A stretch of 8,844 bases of DNA from Deltaproteobacteria bacterium (GTDB taxonomy: Bacteria > Myxococcota > B64-G9). The notes beneath the pieces were generated by a model. The model made no database searches, was not told the DNA's origin, and was given only the letters and a program-made list of their open reading frames with translations. Positions 1 to 6,696 of this stretch are shown here, one piece after another; positions within the stretch are counted from its first letter, which is position 1; each line of letters begins with the position of its first letter. The stretch lies in the NCBI GenBank assembly GCA_030591745.1, contig JAUVAM010000101.1, positions 1 to 8,844 on the forward strand, read 5' to 3'. A program made the translations under genes and the position numbers.

Positions 1-819
1 ACCCCCAACAGCCTCAATGAATTGTGCTCGGCCAGCACCTATAGCATCGGCTGGTGCCGGGTTCAGTTCCCCACCGCGATCGCAGCCAACCCCGATGCCC
101 AGGGACTGGTTTTCGGCATGCTCTATGTTGCCGGCCTGACCGAACTGAGCACCGGCGTTGACATGGATCCCGCGCTCTTGGCGCAGGTAGGTTACGGGCC
201 CACCACGGCAGCCCCCACCGAAGCCGGCTGGACCTGGTTTCCAGCACGACCCAACCCGAACTGGGACGGCGGCGCCACCAACAATGACGAGTACCTGGGT
301 CTCCTGACCGTGCCCAGCGCGGGCACCGCCTTCCATGTGGCCTATCGATTCTCCGGCGACCGCGGCGCCTCATGGACTGTCTGCGATATCGACGACAGCA
401 CCTGGGACAACCCGCCCACCCTGGACGCAACTTTCGCCGGCAGCTACGACCACTTCGCCGGCGACGTACCCGTGCCGATCCTGGACAATGACTCCGTCGG
501 TACAACCAGCACCACCAACGCAGCCTGGTTTGAGGTATTGTCCGTGAGTGTCGAAGTGAACATCACCCACCCGGCCATCGAAGAGCTGGAATTGGAACTC
601 ATCAGTCCATCGGGCACGGTGATCGTCCTCTACGCCGGCGGCGCAGCTGGCGCCGACCTGATCGCTTATTACGGCGTCACCGACACGCCCGTCGGCAACC
701 TGGCTGACTTCGCGGGCGAACAATCAGCCAACGGCTGGACTCTCCGCATGGTGGACACTGGCGGCTTGGTCAACGGGGGTACGCTGAACTCCTGGGCCCT
801 GCATTTTTCAGCCCAGTAG
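1..819 (+). CDS. C-terminal part of an exported protein with a P domain (proprotein-convertase type), start off the left edge
   Basis: The frame is open from base 1 and ends at TAG 817-819, giving 272 visible residues. A TTG at 22-24 is available but is not a credible start, because coding sense continues to the left. Residues about 1-135 form a module with paired cysteines (an early Cys, then WCRVQFP, later AYRFS and WTVCD) and many Asn, Gly and aromatic residues. I associate this pattern with secreted or surface proteins of Myxococcota-like bacteria. After a Thr/Asn-rich linker, residues about 160-272 look like a P/Homo-B domain: VSVEVNITHP, then LELELISPSGTVIVL, NGWTLRMVDT and a final LNSWALHFS. 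P domains accompany subtilisin-like proteases but also occur alone as beta-sandwich modules in secreted proteins. No catalytic domain is visible, so protease activity cannot be claimed. The gene converges on the operon, 18 nt apart, and is probably functionally unrelated to it. Confidence 0.8.
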   Translation, partial: TPNSLNELCSASTYSIGWCRVQFPTAIAANPDAQGLVFGMLYVAGLTELSTGVDMDPALLAQVGYGPTTAAPTEAGWTWFPARPNPNWDGGATNNDEYLGLLTVPSAGTAFHVAYRFSGDRGASWTVCDIDDSTWDNPPTLDATFAGSYDHFAGDVPVPILDNDSVGTTSTTNAAWFEVLSVSVEVNITHPAIEELELELISPSGTVIVLYAGGAAGADLIAYYGVTDTPVGNLADFAGEQSANGWTLRMVDTGGLVNGGTLNSWALHFSAQ

Positions 820-837
820 GCCACTCCCTCGGCGTAT

Positions 838-1866
838 TCATCTTTCTTCGACCAGTTCGACCAATTCCTTGAGGTTGCGCGGATCACTTTGGCGCTGCCC
901 ATTCTCGGTTTCGTGGATCATACGGGTGACCGCCCGGTTGTACGGCACCTGCCGACCCAACTCGGTGGCCTTGCGCAAGACATAACCGTTCAAAAATTCC
1001 ACCTCGGTGGGACGGCCACGTTCCAGGCTTTGCAGCATACTGGAACGCAAAAGTCGGTACTTGTGACCCACCACCCGGACCAGGCTGTCCTTCACCAGAC
1101 GCCTGGCCCAGGAGGCATCCTTGGCAAGATAGAAAAGCTCTGGTCGAGCCGCCACCGGCTCTAAGACGACACCCAAAGCCCAGGCCGTATCCAAGACCTC
1201 GGCATACACGCCCAAGAATGCCTGACGCGCGACCCGGGCCTTGAGCAATTCGCCCAAACTGCGGCCCGCCAAGGCACCCAGGCTGGTGATGGCGGCGTTG
1301 ATGGCCAGTTTGGACCAGAGCACCCCACGCATGTTGTCGTTCACATCCACGGGCGAGGCAGCTTGCAACAAACGCCCGAGGACACGGGCCCGTTCGCTCG
1401 CCGGTCGATCCAACTCGCCGAGGTGAATCTTGCCGGGTCCCGTGCGCTCCACCACCCCTGGGGCATGCATGGTGCCACCCCATCCCACGATGGCCGACAT
1501 CACACGCTCAGTCCCCAGTTCAGCCGCCAGATCGTCTTCGACGATGCCGTTGTGCAAACTGACCACGCAAGCACCCTCTTTCAAGCGGGGTAAGGCTTGT
1601 TTGGCCGCATCCAGGGCCGTGTTGGCCTTGGTGATGAGCAGGGCTGCATCGAAGCGTCGCTCGAGGGGAATATCCGAGACCTGGGCGTAGGCCGGTGGAT
1701 GCACGGCAAAGGATCGACTTGGGGTCTTAACCGTCAGACCGCGCTCACCCATGGCTCGGGCGATGTCCACGTTGCCGGTGACCAAGGTGGGGCGCAGGCC
1801 GGCGCGCCAAAGCTCGCCGGCCAAGACCCCACCGATACCGCCGATCCCCTGAATGAGCAGGTCCAT
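838..1866 (-). CDS. Ketopantoate-reductase-like (PanE/ApbA family) NAD(P)-dependent oxidoreductase
   Basis: The product is 342 residues, slightly above the usual 290-320 for the family. An N-terminal Rossmann motif GIGGIGG (residues 7-13) follows a short beta strand, as expected for NAD(P) binding. Family active-site elements are present: HNG at 105-107 (the Asn that contacts substrate), K186 and N190 in SKLAINAAITSLGAL, and S275/S276 with E288 in SSMLQSLERGRPTEVEFLNG. The start is ATG at 1866, six nt after the cyclase stop. There is no strong Shine-Dalgarno sequence, so translation is probably coupled to the upstream gene. Family members reduce 2-oxoacids such as ketopantoate to 2-hydroxyacids or run the reverse. 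As the last gene of a catabolic operon it more likely acts on a pathway intermediate than in pantothenate synthesis; that is inference. True PanE remains the alternative. Confidence 0.85.
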   Translation of the reverse strand: MDLLIQGIGGIGGVLAGELWRAGLRPTLVTGNVDIARAMGERGLTVKTPSRSFAVHPPAYAQVSDIPLERRFDAALLITKANTALDAAKQALPRLKEGACVVSLHNGIVEDDLAAELGTERVMSAIVGWGGTMHAPGVVERTGPGKIHLGELDRPASERARVLGRLLQAASPVDVNDNMRGVLWSKLAINAAITSLGALAGRSLGELLKARVARQAFLGVYAEVLDTAWALGVVLEPVAARPELFYLAKDASWARRLVKDSLVRVVGHKYRLLRSSMLQSLERGRPTEVEFLNGYVLRKATELGRQVPYNRAVTRMIHETENGQRQSDPRNLKELVELVEER

Positions 1867-1872
1867 GGAGAA

Positions 1873-2805
1873 CTACTTACGCTTCTTGGTGCGACCGGCC
1901 TTCTTGGACTTCTTGGCCTTCTTGTGTTTTGCGGCCAGCTTGCGACCCTCTTCATGCAACCAATCATTTTCGCTACCGGACACATCGCCGTGCTTGGTCA
2001 GCTTGGCCTTGGCCTTCTTGGCCATGAGCTTGGCATGACGTTCGTCATCCACGAAGGCCAGGATGCGGCAGATGCAGCTCTCACCGTCAACCAGGCGCCA
2101 GGGGAAAGCCCCAATCACGCAACGCTGATTCAAGAGCAAATCGATGTCCCCACCCATGCATTCAGCGTGCACGATCTGATGATTGAACATCTCCAAATGC
2201 ATGAGCTGATACTTGTCGTCGGTAAAAACCTTATCCAGGGGCTTCTTGTACTTCTTGCGGAAGTGGGCGTCGGCTTCCTTGGCCTGCCTGGGCATCCAGG
2301 TGCGAATGGTGGTGTTCATGGGATGGTCCGCACTGCCGCAGTCCACGCCGATCCAGCGCAGCTTTTTCGCCTTGGCCCATTCGGCGAACTCCCGGTCGGG
2401 TCCAGGATGCTTGACCATATAGGTCATCTCATCCGCCGTGGGCTGATCCCAGCCATTGTGGTGGTAGCCCGTATGGATAATCAGGATATCGCCTTCTTTG
2501 ACCTCCACCCGGTCTTCCACCATCTTGGAGGTATAAATGTCGTAGTCACCCGCCGCGTCCGACAAATCCACGATCACGCCTTCGTGCATCAGATAGTCCA
2601 GAGGAAGTTCCGCGATGTCCCGACCCGGGGAGTAAAAATGAATCTCGCCATCCAAATGCGTGCCCACATGATTGGAGTGGGTCAAAAGCTGGCCATTGGC
2701 TCCATTGGGCGCCAATCGCTTGAAGTACTTCATTTGCAAGGGCTCATAGGTGGGCCAAGCCGGGGTTCCGATACCGAGGGGAATACTCAAGTCGATGGGA
2801 AGCAT
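1873..2805 (-). CDS. Cyclase-family metal-dependent amide hydrolase (kynurenine formamidase/isatin hydrolase fold) with Lys-rich tail
   Basis: The product is 310 residues when started at ATG 2805, which has AGGAGGAG (2813-2820) seven nt upstream. A longer frame from TTG 2868 would overlap the previous stop and read through a hairpin, so I rejected it. The family signature HxGTHxDxxxH is intact (H46, G48, T49, H50, D52, H56); it supplies metal ligands in kynurenine formamidase and isatin hydrolase. The N-terminal IDLSIPLGIGTPAWP and the segment GDILIIHTGYHHNG also fit the family. Known members hydrolyse amide or lactam bonds with Zn or Mn. After about residue 260 the protein carries a non-family tail; its last 22 residues contain 11 Lys and 2 Arg. 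Position after the FdrA/DUF1116 genes suggests it opens or deamidates a ureide or lactam intermediate; the substrate is unknown. Confidence 0.88.
   Translation of the reverse strand: MLPIDLSIPLGIGTPAWPTYEPLQMKYFKRLAPNGANGQLLTHSNHVGTHLDGEIHFYSPGRDIAELPLDYLMHEGVIVDLSDAAGDYDIYTSKMVEDRVEVKEGDILIIHTGYHHNGWDQPTADEMTYMVKHPGPDREFAEWAKAKKLRWIGVDCGSADHPMNTTIRTWMPRQAKEADAHFRKKYKKPLDKVFTDDKYQLMHLEMFNHQIVHAECMGGDIDLLLNQRCVIGAFPWRLVDGESCICRILAFVDDERHAKLMAKKAKAKLTKHGDVSGSENDWLHEEGRKLAAKHKKAKKSKKAGRTKKRK
1874..1950 (-). repeat. Low-complexity Lys-codon tract encoding the basic tail of the cyclase
   Basis: The end of the cyclase gene is built of repeated AAG and AAA codons with Ala, seen on the plus strand as recurring cttcttgg units. 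It encodes basic blocks such as KHKKAKKSKK and ends TKKRK. It is coding low complexity rather than a mobile or structural repeat. Confidence 0.7.
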
Positions 2806-2812
2806 GTTATTT

Positions 2813-2820
2813 CTCCTCCT
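2813..2820 (-). promoter_or_regulatory. Strong ribosome binding site of the cyclase gene
   Basis: AGGAGGAG lies seven nt (AAATAAC) upstream of ATG 2805. It decides this start over the in-frame TTG at 2868. It sits four nt downstream of the last base of the hairpin, so folding and ribosome loading could influence each other. Confidence 0.8.
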
Positions 2821-2824
2821 TGGG

Positions 2825-2856
2825 GGCCGTATCAAGACGACAGTTTTGATACGGCC
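2825..2856 (-). promoter_or_regulatory. Perfect 11-bp inverted repeat (intercistronic hairpin) inside the operon
   Basis: The arms ggccgtatcaa (2825-2835) and ttgatacggcc (2846-2856) are exact reverse complements around a 10-nt loop. The element begins 8 nt after the DUF1116 stop and ends just before the Shine-Dalgarno sequence of the cyclase gene. No T-run follows on either strand, so it is not a standard intrinsic terminator. Possible roles are protection of the upstream message from 3' exonucleases, a processing site, an operator, or a copy of a dispersed palindromic repeat. The role is inference; the repeat itself is directly visible. Confidence 0.75.
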
Positions 2857-2864
2857 GCTTGTGT

Positions 2865-4316
2865 TCAAACTTCTTGGCAGTGTTTCACAAAAGCGTCCAA
2901 AGCGTCATGAAAACATGACCAGGGGGGCAAGGTCAGACCCGCGCCCACCTGACCCACCCCGGGCTCGCGGTGTGCGATGCCCGTATTGATGGCCGGCAGC
3001 AAGGTGTGCTCGTTGACCAATCGCAAATCGATGCCCGTGGGCGCGCCCAAAAAGCCCATGGCCGGGATCACCCAAACCGGATTGCGGCCGACCGTGATGC
3101 GGCCCATGGCCCGGGTGGTGGCCACGGCGTCTTCGGCCGAGCCGCCCACAAACTGCACAATGGCCGGCGCGGCCGCCATGGTGAATCCACCGATGCCGGC
3201 GGTCTCCATGATGGTCGAGTCGCCGATGTCCGGGTTGGCGTCTTCGGGGCCATAACCGGGAAAATAGAGCCCCTCCACCGCCTGAGCCGAACCGACGAAC
3301 CAACGTCCTGGCATGCAAGACATCTGGATGCCGAAATCCGTACCGTTGCGGGCCATCACAGACAAGATGCTGCTTTTGGATACTCCCTCGGCAGCCATGA
3401 GCATCATCTTGGCCATCGGCATGGTCAGGTTCAAAAAGAAATGGTCATTGGCGTCAATGAACTCCAAAACCTTTCGAATTTGCGCAGCCGGTCGATCCAC
3501 CTCCACCATGGCCGGGGCCAGGGCGCGGATCAGCAAGGAGGTGCCGGCCCGGTTGCGGTTATGCCCCTCGTCGCCCATCTGCAGGGCTTGCGCCATGAGC
3601 ATCTTCAGATCGATGGGACCGGTCTTCGCCAGGGTTTCCGCCAGAATCGGCGCCATGACATCGCCCATGAAACGAAGTCGATCGATGACCTCGGGCGCGA
3701 AAGCGCCATAACGCAGCACCTTGCCAAGCCCTTCGTTCAGGGTACAGAAACTCCGGCGACCCTGCCCGTCCTTGCCCTGGTCCTCTAAGATCCACACCGG
3801 CATGGAGGGCGTAATCAAGCCCGCCATGGGCCCCACTGCCTGATGATGGTGGCAGGGTTCGAAGCGCACCGCGCCGGAAGCGGCCATGCGTTCTGCTTCT
3901 TCGGGACTCGTGGCCTTGCCTTCCAAAAGCAGGCCACCGATGACCGCCCCTCGCAGGGGACCGCACATCCGATCCCAGGAAATGGGCGGACCGGCGTGCA
4001 AAAAAAGATCGTCCTCCATGCCTGGAAGCAGATCTCTGGCCACACCCACGCCAACAAGATGGGGCGAAGAAGCCATAAACCGCCGCAAAAACTCTGCGTT
4101 GGCGGCCTCTATTTCCGAAGCCAAGCCCGGCTCGGCCAAACGGCGCAATGCGCGCATGCGCTCGGGATCGCCTCCGGCCGGTGGCTGAAAATCCACCTCC
4201 ACAAAAGAGGCTCCGGCAGCCTGGGCGCCGTCCATGATCTTGTCCAAGCCAAGATGTACCAGGCCCAAAGGGCCCGCCAACAGGTCCTTGGCGCTGAAGG
4301 TTTTGGCATCGCTCAT
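2865..4316 (-). CDS. DUF1116 family protein, AllG/YlbE-like (candidate oxamate carbamoyltransferase subunit)
   Basis: The product is 483 residues, close to the family's usual length. Start ATG 4316 overlaps the fdrA stop as ATGA and has GGAGG (4326-4330) nine nt upstream. Hallmarks of the YlbE/YahG family are visible: CHHHQAVGPMAGLITPSMP at about 155-173, GDEGHNRNRAGTS at 248-260, ARNGTDFG at 322-329 and GDSTIMETAGIGGFTMA at 365-381. The His cluster and the GDEGHNRN segment look like ligand- or metal-binding elements, but I know of no proven catalytic assignment. In E. coli the gene sits beside fdrA and the three-gene set is linked to oxalurate phosphorolysis. The product is cytoplasmic, with no signal peptide. 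Membership in DUF1116 is near certain; the exact carbamoyl acceptor here is not. Confidence 0.92.
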   Translation of the reverse strand: MSDAKTFSAKDLLAGPLGLVHLGLDKIMDGAQAAGASFVEVDFQPPAGGDPERMRALRRLAEPGLASEIEAANAEFLRRFMASSPHLVGVGVARDLLPGMEDDLFLHAGPPISWDRMCGPLRGAVIGGLLLEGKATSPEEAERMAASGAVRFEPCHHHQAVGPMAGLITPSMPVWILEDQGKDGQGRRSFCTLNEGLGKVLRYGAFAPEVIDRLRFMGDVMAPILAETLAKTGPIDLKMLMAQALQMGDEGHNRNRAGTSLLIRALAPAMVEVDRPAAQIRKVLEFIDANDHFFLNLTMPMAKMMLMAAEGVSKSSILSVMARNGTDFGIQMSCMPGRWFVGSAQAVEGLYFPGYGPEDANPDIGDSTIMETAGIGGFTMAAAPAIVQFVGGSAEDAVATTRAMGRITVGRNPVWVIPAMGFLGAPTGIDLRLVNEHTLLPAINTGIAHREPGVGQVGAGLTLPPWSCFHDALDAFVKHCQEV

Positions 4317-5839
4317 GACGTCTTACCTCCCAAGAGCGCCGCAGCCAAAGCCGCGGCCCGAGCCGCCGAGGGTTGGACCATTACGCCCGCGCCCCTCAAG
4401 ATATTTCTCTGCCGCTCCAAACCCTGAGGGTCCAAATCCGTACCACTCAGAGAGGCCATCACGAAAAGCCCCTTGCCCCCACGGGCCTTTCGTGCGGCTT
4501 CCACGGCCTGGGCCATTTCGGGGGCCGGATCCAAATGGGCACCGTCGCCCAGGACCAAGTCCAACAGAATACAATCCACCGAGGGATCCTTGCCCACGTC
4601 CCGAATCAGAGCGCAACGCACAGCCTGATCCACCATGGGGTGGGGTTTGCCTTGGGTATAAAAATCCTCACCCGTATCCACGATGAGATGACCTTCACCC
4701 TCCAAGGCCGGCTCGACCTTTAGGGGATGCTCCGGCACCTGCACCTGCAGACCTTTGCTTCTGAGCACCAGGGCGGCCTCCGAAGCCAGGGAGCCTCCGC
4801 CAAAAAGCCCCACCAGTCGCCCCGAAAGAGGCTTTGCGCCGCCCAAAATTTCCGTGGCCATCGCCTGGACATCAAAATCCTGCCGAGTTTCCTTGTGGCC
4901 CAGGGCCTCCAAAACCATGCTCGCCGCCTCGTCCAGGCTCTCGGCATAGCGCACACCATCGGCATCGTCGCGGGCCTTGTCGCCCAAATAACGCACCACC
5001 GAAGGCTTGCCCAAACCCGCCAAGACACCATGCATGCGCTCTGCCACTTCCTCGGCGGGATGTTTGCATATCAGCACCAAGACCTGCGTGTCTGAGTCCT
5101 CGGCCAAAAGGCGCAACCCAAATTCGCTCATGCGCCCACCCACTTCGGCGGCCAAATCCCGGCTGCCCGTGCCGATGGCCTGACTGATGCCGACCCCTGC
5201 GTTGTGAAGCAGGCAACTCACCTCTTGCAAGCCCGTGCCGGAGGCCCCCACCATGCCCACGGCCCCTCGTCGCACCCGGTTGGCGAAGCCCAAACCCACC
5301 CCGGCCAAAATGGCGGTCCCGCAGTCGGGGCCCATAAGCAAACGTCCTTCGGCTACGGCACGCTCCTTGAGCCGGATTTCGTCTTCCAGGGCCACATTGT
5401 TCGAAAACAAAAACACATGCCGACCCGCGTCCAGGGCCTGCTCAGCCACGAAAGCCGCGTAGGTACCAGGCACAGCCACGCTGACCAGGTTCGTCTCCGG
5501 TCGATCGGCCAAGGCCTCGTCCAATCCGCCATAGCGGCGTGGACCATTCTTGGAGGCCGACTGCGCGCCAGCCAGCAAAAGACGCGCCAACTCGGCCTCG
5601 ACCGCGTCCAGCCCTTCTTCGCTTTCGGCCCGAAGGCCGACCAGCATATCCATGGGTCCGACACCATCCAGGGCCGGGTCATCAAAGCCGGCACTCCGCA
5701 ATAGTTCCACGTTCATCTCGGTGCCCATGAGCACCACGGTTTCAGCCACGTAATCCTGGGCATTCAAATCCCGGGCCACGCGCATCAAAAAGGCCGAATC
5801 GTGATAGCTGCCTTCATGCACCACCACCCGCTCTTTCAT
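4313..5839 (-). CDS. fdrA: FdrA family protein (AllF-like, succinyl-CoA-synthetase-alpha-like fold)
   Basis: The product is 508 residues from ATG 5839, which forms an ATGA overlap with the preceding stop and has AAGGAG (5847-5852) seven nt upstream. An in-frame ATG two codons earlier (5845) lies only one nt from that site and is less likely. Motifs shared with E. coli FdrA include SNNVALEDEI near 146-155, MGPDCGTAILAG at 169-180, GASGTGLQE at 198-206, RDLAAEVGG at 227-235, and DTGEDFYTQGKPHPMVD at about 388-404, where H400 is a good candidate for a functional histidine. The fold resembles the CoA-binding and ligase domains of succinyl-CoA synthetase alpha. The E. coli protein (about 555 residues) is longer at the C-terminus; this one ends after AALAAALLGGK. 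With its DUF1116 and DUF2877 neighbours it likely forms a phosphorolytic carbamoyltransferase-type complex. Confidence 0.93.
   Translation of the reverse strand: MKERVVVHEGSYHDSAFLMRVARDLNAQDYVAETVVLMGTEMNVELLRSAGFDDPALDGVGPMDMLVGLRAESEEGLDAVEAELARLLLAGAQSASKNGPRRYGGLDEALADRPETNLVSVAVPGTYAAFVAEQALDAGRHVFLFSNNVALEDEIRLKERAVAEGRLLMGPDCGTAILAGVGLGFANRVRRGAVGMVGASGTGLQEVSCLLHNAGVGISQAIGTGSRDLAAEVGGRMSEFGLRLLAEDSDTQVLVLICKHPAEEVAERMHGVLAGLGKPSVVRYLGDKARDDADGVRYAESLDEAASMVLEALGHKETRQDFDVQAMATEILGGAKPLSGRLVGLFGGGSLASEAALVLRSKGLQVQVPEHPLKVEPALEGEGHLIVDTGEDFYTQGKPHPMVDQAVRCALIRDVGKDPSVDCILLDLVLGDGAHLDPAPEMAQAVEAARKARGGKGLFVMASLSGTDLDPQGLERQRNILRGAGVMVQPSAARAAALAAALLGGKTS
4326..4330 (-). promoter_or_regulatory. 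Ribosome binding site of the DUF1116 gene inside the 3' end of fdrA
   Basis: GGAGG is placed nine nt before ATG 4316 and lies within the last codons of fdrA. Together with the ATGA overlap it supports coupled translation while keeping independent ribosome entry possible. Confidence 0.65.
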
Positions 5840-6690
5840 CTGCATTCTCCTTGGGCCAGGCCAAAAAGCCCAGCCAGCATATCCTCGCCACTTTGGGCAC
5901 CCAGGGCACCCAACAGGCGGATCTGTTCTTCTAGCTCTTCTGCCCGCTCATCACAAGCCAACCAGGAGGCAGCCTTTGCAAGGGGTTCCACAAAACGACC
6001 GCTCGCCGCCTCCCGCAGCATCTGCATGGACACCGGCGTTGTGGTTTTATTTGGCAAAGCCAGAAGCGCCGCATTCCAAATCCCTAGCTGCTCCGGTTCC
6101 CGCCAACCGATGTCCACCAGGCGCCGAAAAGCAGCGCTCACGCCCACCAACATGTCATCACCGCTGGGGGTGCTACCAGGACCCAGGCCCGCCAAACGCT
6201 TCATGTGTAACAAAGGCAGCCCAGCTTTCAATTCGGCCAATAATCCAGCAAAGCGAGTGGCCAACTCATCCGACAGGGGATCACCAGATCCACCCTGCAC
6301 CAGGGCTCGACTTCGCTCCGGCCAGTCGATCAGGGCCAGCTGATTCCTCAAGGCATGCTCAGACACCGGCAAGCGATGATTGGACACCATCAGGCTTCGC
6401 CCATCCCCTTGCAGGCGCAGCAATCGGCCATCCCCAAAGACGAGATCGCGGCCGTCCAGCCTAAGCGTCAGGCCTTGTTCCGGCGGCGAGCCACCCGCCA
6501 GGATCAGCGAAGTCGGCGTCAGCGCGCGAGCAGAATGCAAGAGGGTCAGCGAAGGTTCCTTGGGATCGTCGGGCAAGGCCACCCAGGCTTGCCTGTAACA
6601 ATGAGCGACATACCCTGTCCACGGCTTGCTCCGACGAAGCAACTCCCCGTCAAAACGTGCGCAAATAGCAGTGGGCGTCAAAGTGGCCAC
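5836..6690 (-). CDS. DUF2877 family protein, AllH/YlbF-like (candidate oxamate carbamoyltransferase subunit)
   Basis: The product is 284 residues from GTG 6690, six nt after the hydroxylase stop, with only a weak GAGG (6695-6698) four nt upstream. Coupled translation is likely. The DUF2877 signature GLGPGSTPSGDDMLVG is at residues 168-183, followed by NKTTTPVSMQML at 214-225 and a second, related SGED element (GAQSGEDMLAG, 264-274) near the C-terminus. Its stop overlaps the fdrA start as ATGA. In E. coli the corresponding gene follows fdrA and the DUF1116 gene; here it precedes them. The family has no independent catalytic assignment that I can support; its job is inferred from the conserved trio. 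No membrane segment or signal peptide is visible. Confidence 0.88.
   Translation of the reverse strand: MATLTPTAICARFDGELLRRSKPWTGYVAHCYRQAWVALPDDPKEPSLTLLHSARALTPTSLILAGGSPPEQGLTLRLDGRDLVFGDGRLLRLQGDGRSLMVSNHRLPVSEHALRNQLALIDWPERSRALVQGGSGDPLSDELATRFAGLLAELKAGLPLLHMKRLAGLGPGSTPSGDDMLVGVSAAFRRLVDIGWREPEQLGIWNAALLALPNKTTTPVSMQMLREAASGRFVEPLAKAASWLACDERAEELEEQIRLLGALGAQSGEDMLAGLFGLAQGECR
5847..5852 (-). promoter_or_regulatory. Ribosome binding site deciding the fdrA start
   Basis: AAGGAG lies seven nt before ATG 5839 but only one nt before the alternative ATG 5845, so 5839 is preferred. The site is embedded in the last codons of the DUF2877 gene. Confidence 0.65.
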
Positions 6691-6696
6691 TTGGCC

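Noticed and set aside
14..505. Arg/Cys-rich minus-strand frame opposite the P-domain protein
   Set aside because: The composition is typical of an antisense shadow in GC-rich DNA, and the plus-strand frame has clear domain features.
2825..2856. Inverted repeat as an intrinsic terminator
   Set aside because: No T-run follows the stem on either strand, and the operon clearly continues beyond it.
2806..2868. N-terminal extension of the cyclase from TTG 2868
   Set aside because: It would overlap the preceding stop, read through the hairpin, add a basic non-family segment and ignore the strong ribosome site before ATG 2805.
1597..2910. Long plus-strand open frame of 437 codons opposite the cyclase and PanE-like genes
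   Set aside because: It is antisense to two genes with clear family motifs, has no recognisable domain or ribosome site, and arises from low stop frequency in GC-rich sequence.
5840..5845. Alternative fdrA start ATG 5845
   Set aside because: It is one nt from the AAGGAG site, too close for use; ATG 5839 has seven-nt spacing and forms an ATGA overlap.
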